Source: Bacillus cereus ATCC 14579 (lineage in GTDB: Bacteria; Bacillota; Bacilli; Bacillales; Bacillaceae_G). Taken from it: a stretch of 64,000 nt of DNA. The stretch spans positions 3,636,501 to 3,700,500 of the forward strand of contig NC_004722.1 in NCBI RefSeq assembly GCF_000007825.1. The letters run 5' to 3'. How positions within the stretch are numbered: position 1 is the stretch's first letter; each line of letters opens with the position of its first letter. Shown here piece after piece: positions 16,724 through 25,021 of this stretch. Made by a program: the position numbers and the translations under genes. The notes below the pieces were generated by a model, which did not search any database, had not been told where the DNA came from, and was given only the letters and a program-made list of their open reading frames with translations.

Positions 16724-17662
16724 TTATTGCGTTTTTACTTTCTTCCCATATTCACGAACGATGTCAAATTTACTATCATCAGATTTAACATATCCTTCAT
16801 GTGAATATACTTCTTTAATGATTTTGTGACCTTCCTCATTTTTTCCAATTTCAATGAAAGCATCCTGTAATTTCTTGCTCCACTCTTCATCTAAATCAGA
16901 ACGTACCGAAATCGTATCGTTTGGAATTTTCTCCGTAAATTTCACTATTTTCGTTTGCTCGAATATATTCGGATAATCTTTTTTTACAATATTACGAGCA
17001 TCTTGGAATACAACAGCTGCATCTACGTCACCATTTAAAAGAGCAATAAGCGACTGATCGTGACCTTTTAATGTAACAGGTTTCACATCTTTTAACGGAT
17101 CAATTCCCTCTTTTAATAGAACAGCTGCAGGCCATACATACCCTGCTGATGATGTTACGTCTTGATAACCAATCTTTTTACCTTTTAAATCTTTTACACT
17201 ATTTATATTAGAGTCTTTTTTAACAACAAACTCAGATTTATAATAATCTACTAAATCTTTTGTAGGAGCTCCTGTTTCATCCTCTACTCCAAAACGTTGT
17301 GCTTGTAAAATTACATTTGCAGCCTTCTTTTCATGTGCTAATACGTACGCTGTTGGCGGTAAAAATCCTACATCTACTTGTTTAGATGCCATCGCTTCTA
17401 CAATTGTATTGTAGTTCGTTGAAATACTAACTTTTACTGGAATATTTAACTTATCACTTAATAGCTTCTCAAGCGGTTTTGCCTTCGCCTCTAACGTATC
17501 TGCATTTTGAGAAGGAACAAATTGAACATTTAAAGTCTTCGGTACATACCCTTTTTTCGTATCTTCATTTTTACTTGCACTTGATTCCTTCGTTCCACAG
17601 CCACTTAATAATCCCGCTGCTAGTACAACTGTTGTGCTCATTGCAAAAACTTTTTTCAACAT
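16724..17662 (-). CDS. phnD: Phosphonate-binding lipoprotein PhnD
   Basis: 312 residues. The signal peptide MLKKVFAMSTTVVLAAGLLS ends in lipobox LLSGC, so the mature protein is a lipid-anchored solute receptor. The body is a PhnD-like periplasmic-binding domain with FVPSQNADTLEAKAKPLEK, GYQDVTSSAGYVWPA and LNGDVDAAVVFQDARN. I chose ATG at 17662 because GGAGG lies 7-8 bp upstream; the longer open frame adds a non-signal-like leader. First gene of the uptake operon, divergent from a 5'-nucleotidase with PhoP-box-like repeats between them. Confidence 0.9.
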   Translation of the reverse strand: MLKKVFAMSTTVVLAAGLLSGCGTKESSASKNEDTKKGYVPKTLNVQFVPSQNADTLEAKAKPLEKLLSDKLNIPVKVSISTNYNTIVEAMASKQVDVGFLPPTAYVLAHEKKAANVILQAQRFGVEDETGAPTKDLVDYYKSEFVVKKDSNINSVKDLKGKKIGYQDVTSSAGYVWPAAVLLKEGIDPLKDVKPVTLKGHDQSLIALLNGDVDAAVVFQDARNIVKKDYPNIFEQTKIVKFTEKIPNDTISVRSDLDEEWSKKLQDAFIEIGKNEEGHKIIKEVYSHEGYVKSDDSKFDIVREYGKKVKTQ

Positions 17663-17748
17663 ATTAATGCCTCCATTTTTCATTGTTATAAAATAACCTT
17701 TCATAAACATGAAGAAATATATCACATATTTTTACAAATAATTGATTA

Positions 17749-17787
17749 TTTACAGAATCTTTACACATTCTATACACTCACATTAAA
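17749..17787 (+). promoter_or_regulatory. PhoP-box-like direct repeats
   Basis: TTTACA at 17749, TTTACA at 17760, TATACA at 17771 and ATTAAA at 17782 recur every 11 bp, the spacing of PhoP boxes (TTAACA-like hexamers with 4-6 bp between) in Bacillus. They lie in the divergent region between phnD and the 5'-nucleotidase, reading toward the nucleotidase. Regulation by phosphate starvation is inferred. Confidence 0.6.
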
Positions 17788-17847
17788 ATTCTCTTCACAT
17801 ATTTGATATGATGAATTGGAAGATAACAATAGAAAAGGTGAGTCATA

Positions 17848-19431
17848 TTGGAACAAAATCAAACTGTAACTTTAAACATCTTATTAACAAGCGATATACA
17901 TGGCACTGTTTATCCTATTCACTACCAAGATAACTCCCCAGCAGAACTTGGTTTAGCTAAAATTTCTACTCTTATAAAAAAAGAACGTTCCCAAAATACA
18001 AACGTTCTTTTAATTGATAATGGCGACTTTATTCAAGGAACACCATTTACTTATCATTATGTTACATACGAAAAAAACAAAAAAAACCCAATGTCCTTAT
18101 TAGCGAATTACTTACAGTATGACGCTGCAATTATCGGCAATCATGAGTTTAATTACGGGATGGGTATATTAAATAATGCTGTGACTACTGCGAACTTCCC
18201 GTACCTATCAGCAAACATTTTAGATAAAAACATAAAGAAACCTTATTTCGGAAAACCTTATATAATCAAACAGATTGAATCCAATATAAAAATTGCTATT
18301 TTAGGGGTGACAACGCACTACATTACCAATTGGGAACAACCCCATCACATTAAAGACTTACAATTTGAAGATGCATTAGAAACAACGAAAAAGTGGGTTT
18401 CTTACATTCGCAAACATGAGAAACCAGATTTACTAGTCGTAGCGTATCACGGGGGAGTTGAACGAGATTTACAAACCGGGGTACCGACTGAAGTTTTAAC
18501 AGGAGAAAACCAAGGATATGCAATGTGCCATGAAATTGAAGACATAGATATTTTATTAACAGGCCACCAACACCGGGAAATTGCTCACACAATGGCTAAC
18601 GGTGTAACAATTTTACAGACCGGATGTAATGGAAACTCAGTTGGAAAAGTAAAAATAACATTCGAAAAAACAAAACATAAATGGGTTAAAAAAGAGAGTT
18701 CTTCTGAATTATTATCTGTACAAGGAGTTGAGGCTGACCAAGATGCACTTTCATTGGTAGCCGATTATGAAGAGAAAACACAAAAGTGGCTTGATCAACC
18801 TATTGGAATCATTCAGGGGGATATGCAAATTTCAGATGCTATGCAAACTCGTTTGCATGATCATCCTTTTATCGAATTCATAAATAAAATACAGATGGAT
18901 ATAGCTAATGTATCAATTTCTTGTACAAGTTTGTTCCATAATACATCTCCAGGTTTCCCGGAACATGTAACAATGCGTGACATCGTTTCTAATTATATTT
19001 ATCCGAACACATTAAAAGTAATTAGACTAACTGGAGCGGACATAAAAAATGCTCTTGAACTCTCTGCTTCTTATTTCACATTAAAAACAGATGGATCCAT
19101 CACCGTAAGTCCTACCTACATAGAACCAAAGCCACAACATTATAATTATGATATGTGGGAAGGGATTTCATACGTATTAAACATTTCAAAACCAATTGGT
19201 GAAAGAGTAGAATCTTTACAGCATAACAGTGCTCCTCTTAATATGAATGAAGAATATGACGTTGTAATGAATAATTATCGTGCAAGTGGCGGGGGAAATT
19301 TCTTTATGTTTCAAAACAAACCGGTAGTAAAAGATATCCCCACAGATATGTCTGAACTTATCGCTAATTATATATTGGAACATAAAACGATAGAAGCAAC
19401 AGTTAATAACAACTGGAAAGTTATTAAATAA
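17848..19431 (+). CDS. 5'-nucleotidase / cyclic phosphodiesterase family metallophosphatase
   Basis: 527 residues, TTG start at 17848 behind AAAGGTGAG. The N-terminal metallophosphoesterase domain has the motif series LLTSDIHG, IDNGDFIQG, GNHEFNYG, YHGG and LTGHQH. The C-terminal 5'-nucleotidase domain (from about 330) shows YIYPNTLKVIRLTGADIK and the substrate-stacking region MNNYRASGGGNFFMF. Most members are exported; this one has no signal peptide or wall anchor, so it may act inside the cell. Likely removes phosphate from nucleotides or cyclic nucleotides. The neighbouring phosphonate transporter and shared Pho-like boxes suggest a role in phosphorus scavenging. Confidence 0.85.
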   Translation: MEQNQTVTLNILLTSDIHGTVYPIHYQDNSPAELGLAKISTLIKKERSQNTNVLLIDNGDFIQGTPFTYHYVTYEKNKKNPMSLLANYLQYDAAIIGNHEFNYGMGILNNAVTTANFPYLSANILDKNIKKPYFGKPYIIKQIESNIKIAILGVTTHYITNWEQPHHIKDLQFEDALETTKKWVSYIRKHEKPDLLVVAYHGGVERDLQTGVPTEVLTGENQGYAMCHEIEDIDILLTGHQHREIAHTMANGVTILQTGCNGNSVGKVKITFEKTKHKWVKKESSSELLSVQGVEADQDALSLVADYEEKTQKWLDQPIGIIQGDMQISDAMQTRLHDHPFIEFINKIQMDIANVSISCTSLFHNTSPGFPEHVTMRDIVSNYIYPNTLKVIRLTGADIKNALELSASYFTLKTDGSITVSPTYIEPKPQHYNYDMWEGISYVLNISKPIGERVESLQHNSAPLNMNEEYDVVMNNYRASGGGNFFMFQNKPVVKDIPTDMSELIANYILEHKTIEATVNNNWKVIK

Positions 19432-19447
19432 CGATTTTTAAATATAA

Positions 19448-19472
19448 AAAAGATGGGCTTCGCCCATCTTTT
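19448..19472. terminator. Bidirectional terminator
   Basis: AAAAGATGGGC / GCCCATCTTTT, 11-bp perfect stem with a TTC loop between the convergent nucleotidase and ynzC genes. Confidence 0.85.
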
Positions 19473-19710
19473 AATTTAATCTTGCATTATCTTGCTTTTT
19501 TAAAGCTTTTAATTTCGTCGGTGTAACATCTGTACCTTCTTCGTTAACAACTTTAATACCTTTAAGTTCGTTTAACATATTTTGACGAAATCCTTTTAAA
19601 TATTGTTCACGTAGCGATTGACGCTCACGTTGCTCTTCTTCAGTTAAACCTTCAGCTTTTGCTTTTTTCGCTAAGAAGTTAATGCGTTCAACGAGTTCGT
19701 GATTAATCAT
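19471..19710 (-). CDS. ynzC: UPF0291 protein YnzC
   Basis: 79 residues, highly charged, with the family segments NFLAKKAKAEGLTEEEQRER and LREQYLKGFRQNMLNEL that form a two-helix hairpin. In B. subtilis ynzC belongs to the LexA-controlled yneA-yneB-ynzC operon. Here it follows yneB by 45 bp on the same strand. ATG at 19710 behind GGGGGA. Confidence 0.88.
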   Translation of the reverse strand: MINHELVERINFLAKKAKAEGLTEEEQRERQSLREQYLKGFRQNMLNELKGIKVVNEEGTDVTPTKLKALKKQDNARLN

Positions 19711-19755
19711 CTCGAATCCCCCTTCTAATCAAAACTGATTATTATCATACAATAG

Positions 19756-20412
19756 TTACTCTTCTTTATCAAGCAATTGCTTCGTATACTCTACATATCT
19801 ACGATGTACAGTCGCCTTTGAAACATTATGACCAAATCCACGTAATGTTGCTGCAATTTCTTCAAACGTGAGTTCACTTTTTCGCAAACGTACAATTTCC
19901 TCAATTGGCACTTCTTTTTTCTCTCTTCCTACACTTAAATGACGATTTTTTAAATTTTTTTCTGGACGATAACCTTTTTCTACTGCACGTTGCATACCTC
20001 GTTTAATTTTCAAATTATGAATCTTTCTTTGATATTCTTCAACAATACCAATAATATCTAATACCATTGAATCAGAATCCGACAATTGTAATTCACCATT
20101 ATGTGTATGCGTATATACTTTTATGCCTTCTTTATGTAAACAATGCATTAACGCGATCTTCGCATTTCCTCTACCAAGACGCGTTTCATCTTGTATAAGT
20201 AACACATCAATTTGTTCGTCTCGAATTGTATCCAACACCTCTAATATACCGTCACGTTCAATTGTATATCCACTAGCCTGCTCTTCAATCACCTTAGTAA
20301 CATTCATTTGATAGCGCTCAGCTAAATGCAATAATTCATCTTTTTGACGTAATAATGATGTTTCTTGCGCTTCTTTCGTTGTACTCACACGTGCATAAAT
20401 AATTGCATTCAT
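19756..20412 (-). CDS. yneB: Serine resolvase/invertase-family protein YneB
   Basis: 218 residues. The N-terminal resolvase domain (1-140) starts NAIIYARVSTTKEAQ, with the catalytic-type serine in YARVS, and has LLIQDETRLGRGNAK. A C-terminal helix-turn-helix follows (TFEEIAATLRGFGHNVSKATV). It corresponds to YneB of the SOS operon divergent from lexA. The yneA cell-division inhibitor that precedes yneB in B. subtilis is not seen here: yneB starts only 141 bp from lexA. Confidence 0.87.
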   Translation of the reverse strand: MNAIIYARVSTTKEAQETSLLRQKDELLHLAERYQMNVTKVIEEQASGYTIERDGILEVLDTIRDEQIDVLLIQDETRLGRGNAKIALMHCLHKEGIKVYTHTHNGELQLSDSDSMVLDIIGIVEEYQRKIHNLKIKRGMQRAVEKGYRPEKNLKNRHLSVGREKKEVPIEEIVRLRKSELTFEEIAATLRGFGHNVSKATVHRRYVEYTKQLLDKEE

Positions 20413-20472
20413 TTTGAACCCCTCTTTCTCCCTATTATTTCCCTATAGTGTAACATAAATCCGCCATTTGTT

Positions 20473-20486
20473 CGAACTTATGTTTG
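20473..20486. promoter_or_regulatory. LexA (Cheo/SOS) box
   Basis: CGAACTTATGTTTG matches the Bacillus LexA consensus CGAAC-N4-GTTCG with one change. It lies between divergent yneB and lexA, fitting autoregulation and SOS control of yneB-ynzC. Confidence 0.8.
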
Positions 20487-20553
20487 TAGAATGTTTTTTC
20501 ACATGTTATACTTATTAATAAGAAAAATGAAAGAAAACGAGGTGTTAGAAAAC

Positions 20554-21174
20554 ATGGAAAAGTTAACGAAACGCCAGCAAGACATTCTCGACTTTATTAA
20601 GCTAAAAGTACAAGAAAAAGGATATCCACCTTCCGTACGTGAAATTGGTCAAGCAGTCGGCCTCGCTTCTAGTTCTACAGTGCACGGACATTTATCACGA
20701 TTAGAAGAAAAAGGATACATTCGACGCGATCCAACAAAACCACGTGCAATTGAAATTTTAGGTGAAGACCGAATGGATACGGAAACACAATCTGTTATTC
20801 AAGTTCCAATTGTCGGAAAAGTCACTGCTGGTTTACCAATTACAGCGGTCGAAAGCGTAGAAGAACATTTCCCACTTCCAGCTAGTATTGTTGCTGGAGC
20901 AGACCAAGTGTTCATGTTACGTATTTCTGGAGATAGTATGATTGAAGCTGGTATTTTCGATGGAGATTTAGTTGTTGTTCGCCAACAGCAGTCTGCATAT
21001 AATGGTGAAATTGTAGTCGCTTTAACAGAGGATAACGAAGCAACAGTTAAACGTTTCTATAAAGAAAAAGACCATTTCCGTCTACAACCAGAAAACTCTT
21101 CATTAGAACCTATCATTTTAAAACAAGTGTCAGTTATCGGGAAAGTAATTGGCGTATATCGTGATTTACATTAA
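20554..21174 (+). CDS. lexA: LexA repressor
   Basis: 206 residues from [15 protein letters not shown], behind GAGGTG; the longer frame from 20491 has no proper ribosome binding site. A winged helix (1-65; [20 protein letters not shown]) binds SOS boxes. The S24 autoprotease domain has the cleavage pair Ala92-Gly93 (VTAGLPI), Ser128 in SGDSM and Lys166 in ATVKRF. RecA filament on single-stranded DNA triggers self-cleavage. A LexA box lies 68 bp upstream. Confidence 0.96.
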
Positions 21175-21179
21175 AAATA

Positions 21180-21231
21180 AAAAAAAGAAGATAATTACCT
21201 TATTTATATACGGTAATTATCTTCTTTTTGT
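21180..21231 (+). terminator. Terminator after lexA
   Basis: AAAAAGAAGATAATTACC pairs with GGTAATTATCTTCTTTTT, an 18-bp stem directly after lexA. Confidence 0.85.
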
Positions 21232-21264
21232 ATTTTGATAGATTTCCATGCATTCTATTTCTTA

Positions 21265-22068
21265 TTAACGAGTTTCAATCGTCACATCTCCCGCAGCCGT
21301 TTTACCGCTAATCTTTTTACTGCCATTTCCAATTGTTACATTTTTATTTTCTTCATTAAAAATTGTTACATCTCCAGCAGCACTTTGCCCAGTAATTACC
21401 GCATCTTGTGGTTTTTCCGATAAAGTAATATCTATATCTCCCGCAGTTGAACTTGCTTCTAGATTATACTTAGAATCATGATCTTGAATATTTATTTCCC
21501 CACTTGTTGTTTTTGCGGTCACTTTCCCTAATACCTTCTTAAAGTTCACCTCACCAGCTTTTGTCGATCCCTCCACATTCTTAGCCGTTACTTGTTTCAA
21601 CTCTACTTCTCCAGCAAGTGTTCTAACACTTACGCTATCACTTTTCACATCACTCATTTCGATTTGTCCAGCAGATGAATTTACTTTTACATCTTGGTAA
21701 GAGCGTTCGGGCACAAGGAGAGTCAATTTAGACGTTTGAAACCTAAAATCGTAAAAAGAAAAATCAAATGAAGCACCTTTTTCTCTTTCCCCAATAATTT
21801 TTAATGTGTCACCATCTTCTGCGATACGAATCTCTTGTTTACGTACATCTCCCGATTGCTTTACATAAAAAGAAGAGTCAGGAGATTTTTGGACAATAAT
21901 ATCCCCGGCATCTAACTTAACTTCTATATTTTTTAATGTTTCGTTTTTAATTACATTTTCTTTATCGCCTTTTTCAGCAGTTTGTACTGCTTTTTCATAT
22001 GTTTGGGAAATTCCTATTACTCCAATAATGATACAAGCGATAGCGATTAAAAATAGTTTTTTCATCAT
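21265..22068 (-). CDS. DUF4097 family beta-strand repeat envelope protein
   Basis: 267 residues with one N-terminal membrane segment (LFLIAIACIIIGVIGIS), then a series of short degenerate beta repeats built on AGDI/GEI/GDV turns (for example KTTSGEINIQDHD, SSTAGDIDITLSE). This is the DUF4097/LiaG-like fold, probably exposed outside the membrane. The start directly follows the stop of the DUF1700 gene. The trio PadR-DUF1700-DUF4097 is a common Firmicutes unit linked to envelope stress; the molecular role is unknown. Confidence 0.8.
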   Translation of the reverse strand: MMKKLFLIAIACIIIGVIGISQTYEKAVQTAEKGDKENVIKNETLKNIEVKLDAGDIIVQKSPDSSFYVKQSGDVRKQEIRIAEDGDTLKIIGEREKGASFDFSFYDFRFQTSKLTLLVPERSYQDVKVNSSAGQIEMSDVKSDSVSVRTLAGEVELKQVTAKNVEGSTKAGEVNFKKVLGKVTAKTTSGEINIQDHDSKYNLEASSTAGDIDITLSEKPQDAVITGQSAAGDVTIFNEENKNVTIGNGSKKISGKTAAGDVTIETR

Positions 22069-22611
22069 TTACTCTCCTTTTATCATTTTGAAGTTCCATA
22101 TTACATATCGTACACACAATCTCTTAAACCACTTTGTACTATAAAAAGCGATAATACATAACAATAAACCTACCCCAACAAACGTTATACTAACGAAAAG
22201 ATCCAACCATATAAAAGTACCCATAAATACTTTTCCAATAATGAAAAATGGTGTTACTACACTAGCAATACCACCGATCCAAAAAGAAAATATAAAAGCA
22301 ATAATTGCGACTAACGGGCCTAACACAATAATAAAATTAAACAAACTAAGTCCAATCGCTGCCATAACAGCTCTTGTCACATTTGAAGTCGATGGATTTT
22401 TTTTCATTTCATCGAAGCGATACATCGCAAGTAATTCTTTCGCGATTACTTTCGGAGAACCAAGGCTCTGTATTATTTCCGATTCAGTTTTCCCCTCTTC
22501 TAGTCCAAACTGAAAGTGCTCTTCATAATCCAATAAAATATCTTGCCTCTCTTCCTCTGGTAACTTTCTAAGATAACTTGATAATTCTTTAAGAAACCCT
22601 TCTTTACTCAT
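22069..22611 (-). CDS. DUF1700 (HAAS-type) membrane protein
   Basis: 180 residues from MSKEGFLKELSSYLRKLPEEE. The start overlaps the padR stop by 8 bp. The N-terminal 70 residues form the family's helical signalling domain (LSSYLRKLP...DILLDYEEHF...LGSPKVIAKELL), followed by four membrane helices. DUF1700 proteins occur almost always between a PadR regulator and a DUF4097 protein and are thought to transmit an envelope signal. Confidence 0.82.
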   Translation of the reverse strand: MSKEGFLKELSSYLRKLPEEERQDILLDYEEHFQFGLEEGKTESEIIQSLGSPKVIAKELLAMYRFDEMKKNPSTSNVTRAVMAAIGLSLFNFIIVLGPLVAIIAFIFSFWIGGIASVVTPFFIIGKVFMGTFIWLDLFVSITFVGVGLLLCIIAFYSTKWFKRLCVRYVIWNFKMIKGE

Positions 22612-22927
22612 CCCATTCCACCCCTTCAATAATTTCTTGTACCCCTTTCGCAAAATCACGCCATTCTGTTACTAACAAATGAAATTGCGTCTCCCCTTGC
22701 TCTGTTAATTGATAATATTTACGAGGTGGCCCTTCCGTAGATTCCTTTAAATACGTTTGAAAATACCCTTCTTTCGTCAAACGACGTAATAAAGGGTATA
22801 CTGACCCTTCCGATATTAAAAATTTATTAGAAATTTGCTGAACAAGTTCATAACCGTAACTATCTTTACGTTTTACAAGTGCTAATACACAAAGTTCAAG
22901 CACACCTTTTTTAAACTGAACGTTCAA
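22604..22927 (-). CDS. PadR-family transcriptional regulator
   Basis: 107-residue winged-helix protein with TTG start at 22927, 7 bp after GGAGG. Family hallmarks are KKGVLELCVLALVKRKDSYGYEL, then SEGSVYPLLRRLTKEG and GPPRKYYQLTEQG. It should act as dimeric repressor of its own operon; a palindrome overlapping the promoter supports this. Ligand or stress signal unknown. Confidence 0.9.
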   Translation of the reverse strand: MNVQFKKGVLELCVLALVKRKDSYGYELVQQISNKFLISEGSVYPLLRRLTKEGYFQTYLKESTEGPPRKYYQLTEQGETQFHLLVTEWRDFAKGVQEIIEGVEWDE

Positions 22928-22985
22928 GTGCCATCCTCCTTTCCTATCTTAGTACTGTTCAATACACGGTACCTGTTTTATCCAT

Positions 22986-23014
22986 AATATACCACTTGGT
23001 ATTATTTATTGCAA
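22986..23014 (-). promoter_or_regulatory. padR operon promoter with overlapping palindrome
   Basis: On the minus strand TTGCAA (23014-23009), a 17-bp spacer and TATATT (22991-22986) form a sigma-A promoter. The perfect palindrome ATACCA-N2-TGGTAT (22989-23002) overlaps the -10 and spacer, the place where an autorepressor would block polymerase. Confidence 0.65.
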
Positions 23015-23305
23015 GGTACTGTATTTTTCATTTTTATATTTAGCACTATTCACACTCACAACATCAAACGTCGAGCAAAACATACAATACAATTATTCTA
23101 TATATGTTCACAGCTACCACGCATATTAAACACTTGTTCAACCACCTCTTCCTGAACTGCAAAATGATTAAACCTTTTACATTAAATTAAAAATATACGG
23201 TACCACCTCAAATAATCTCTTTGATTTTTTCAGACATTTCACAAGCGCCTCTTTTGCCCGCGAAAAGAAAAGTCCGGATACCATAGTATCAAAGCTTTTC
23301 TTTTC
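23015..23305. other. Gene-poor stretch at prophage left edge
   Basis: AT-rich DNA without convincing ORFs. At 23262-23300 lies a hairpin (GAAAAG ... GATACCATAGTATC ... CTTTTC). Its core resembles the hairpin at 32451-32484 and the glnA terminator at 32621-32652. Confidence 0.4.
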
Positions 23306-23362
23306 GTATAGGGACATATACCGACCGCGTTCCCATCGGTGAACTTATGTATGGAATATATC
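23306..23362 (-). pseudogene. Diverged remnant of the glnA 3' end (candidate att site)
   Basis: Read on the minus strand, these 19 codons give DIFHT-stop-VHRWERGRYMSLY. The true GlnA C-terminus in this window reads DIFRTQVHQWERDQYMSLY. My hand alignment gives 45 of 57 bases identical to glnA at 32664-32720. A stop replaces Gln, and the natural stop codon reads GAA. Upstream of it there is no further glnA similarity. The simplest reading is the second half of an attachment-site duplication left when an element integrated at the glnA end; relic of a second glnA is the alternative. Confidence 0.65.
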
Positions 23363-23593
23363 CTCTGAATTTAACAAGTTTTAAATTGCGCTAAAAATCC
23401 AAAATAAGTGGGAGCAAGTTTAAAGGTGGTGGATCCAGTTTTACTTCTACAAAATTGGCCTTTAAAATGGATTATCGATATACAAAAAGCACCAAATAAA
23501 CACTTAAAATAGAGGTATTTAAATACTAATGCATGCTAAAAATATTACTGAATTAAAAAACAAATAAATAATATTATTAACATCTTGGAAAGA
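23363..23593. other. Decayed DNA without intact gene
   Basis: A short plus-strand frame near 23427-23500 (GGGSSFTSTKLAFKMDY, then YTKSTK and stop) looks like the C-terminal scrap of some protein, with no start or family recognised. The rest is AT-rich with many stops. Confidence 0.3.
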
Positions 23594-23800
23594 ATGATTG
23601 ATGATATAAATAAACATTACAAAGCAGCTGTCGTTATATTAGAAACTAAAGAACTTTCTTTACTATCCAGACTAGATTTCAAGATTTTTGATAGCGTTTG
23701 AGCACATCTCGACTCTTGTAGTTATTATGATAATCCTATATTAGGTGAAATGTGTAAGGTAGAACAGTCTCTTCAGTCTATATTAAATAGAAATAAATAA
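23594..23800 (+). pseudogene. Small gene interrupted by TGA, unrecognised
   Basis: ATG at 23594 opens a 68-codon frame, stopped at codon 36 (TGA 23699-23701) and otherwise open to TAA at 23800. Before the stop it reads MIDDINKHYKAAVVILETK then ELSLLSRLDFKIFDSV; after it AHLDSCSYYDNPILGEM and VEQSLQSILNRNK. Amphipathic helical character, no family recognised. Its frame continuity suggests a real gene recently broken. It lies just inside the left edge of the prophage, opposite in strand to the lysis genes. Confidence 0.35.
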
Positions 23801-23933
23801 TATTAGCCCATCCTCAAAATAGAATCGATATATAGGAGTACAAACTCATTGGTACATAGACAAATTGATTGAACTTTGAAAATAGAAAAATCAATTGATT
23901 TAGAACTCATAGAAATTACGAATATAATAAATA

Positions 23934-23967
23934 AAAAAAGACCACCTATTACAGGCGGTCTTTTTTT
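23934..23967. terminator. Terminator after the prophage amidase
   Basis: AAAAAAAGACC-CCT / AGG-GGTCTTTTTTT hairpin, usable in both directions, at the amidase stop. Confidence 0.8.
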
Positions 23968-25021
23968 ATTTCACATATATATAAATTTCATTTGCTGTTA
24001 AATAGTATGTTTTCCCTTTGCTGTTGTGTACTTTATATTGTGGAGATCCATTTACACTTACTTTAGCATCAATAGTGAATCCTAATCCTATATTTACAGT
24101 ACCAGCAACATCTTTATCCTGCCAAGATAGGGATTCATAGAATCGTAGATTGTCCACTTTGGAAATAACCTTTTTACCAACTAATGTAGAAGCATCCATC
24201 CCCTTGTAACGGATATATGAGGAATCATAATAAATCCACTGATTACTTCCAATATCTAACCAATCTCCTACCTTCTTACCTACTTTATATGTCTCACCCT
24301 TTTGTAGTTTACGAATGACTTTGTTCTTAGCTGATGGTCCAGAACGCAAGTTTACATTGTATCCCTCAATATTTCCAACACCATTCGCCTCCACTATGCT
24401 AGGTAAATCATTTGACTCTTGTGGTTTAGCATCAACCGCAACTGAATCACTGTTATAGACATTTAACACATCCGCTCGAAATTTAGCCTCAGATACACCA
24501 TGACTACGAAGATAATCAAGAGGGTCCTCATGATCTGTTCCACCTAATTTATAGGTAACATCCTTATGTGTCCATAGGCCCTTAGAAGGATGAATATTTC
24601 GTTCTCGCAAGATTTCTCCAATTAACTTTACATATCGCTCATAAGAACGTTTGAATTTGGATGAATCACTTGTCTCACACAATTCAACATGAACAAATCT
24701 AGTATTTGCTGCTGGACCTGCCCCCCATGCACGATATTTAATAGATGCTATTTGAATCTTTTCTTCCCAATCAACTGCATAATGAACAAATGCCGAACGC
24801 CATGTACGAGACTCATATTTTTGAATATTAATTGCTGGCGCCTCAGGGGTAGCTGTAGAATGTGCCACAACACCTTCAAAAGCACCAACACCATAACGGA
24901 AAGGTTGCTTAGGCAATTCAGGAATAAGTAGCGTTCTATCAGCAAATGCATTGGTTTCAATTGTTACTATTAAAATCATAGTAACAAATATGGATAAAAT
25001 ATATTTGCATTTCTTTTTCAT
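23966..25021 (-). CDS. N-acetylmuramoyl-L-alanine amidase with SH3 domains (prophage lysin)
   Basis: 351 residues. An N-terminal signal peptide (KYILSIFVTMILIVTIETNAFA) is unusual for a holin-dependent lysin. An Amidase_2 domain (about 45-175) carries zinc-ligand histidines in GVVAHSTATPE and RFVHVELCE and the closing motif WTHKDVTYKLGGTDHEDP. It cuts the bond between MurNAc and the stem peptide. An SH3 repeat (about 215-272; YNVNLRSGPS ... GSNQWIYYDSSYIRY) and a second SH3-like segment at the C-terminus bind the wall. The start overlaps the holin stop by 4 bp, completing the XhlA-holin-amidase lysis cassette. Confidence 0.88.
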   Translation of the reverse strand: MKKKCKYILSIFVTMILIVTIETNAFADRTLLIPELPKQPFRYGVGAFEGVVAHSTATPEAPAINIQKYESRTWRSAFVHYAVDWEEKIQIASIKYRAWGAGPAANTRFVHVELCETSDSSKFKRSYERYVKLIGEILRERNIHPSKGLWTHKDVTYKLGGTDHEDPLDYLRSHGVSEAKFRADVLNVYNSDSVAVDAKPQESNDLPSIVEANGVGNIEGYNVNLRSGPSAKNKVIRKLQKGETYKVGKKVGDWLDIGSNQWIYYDSSYIRYKGMDASTLVGKKVISKVDNLRFYESLSWQDKDVAGTVNIGLGFTIDAKVSVNGSPQYKVHNSKGKTYYLTANEIYIYVK

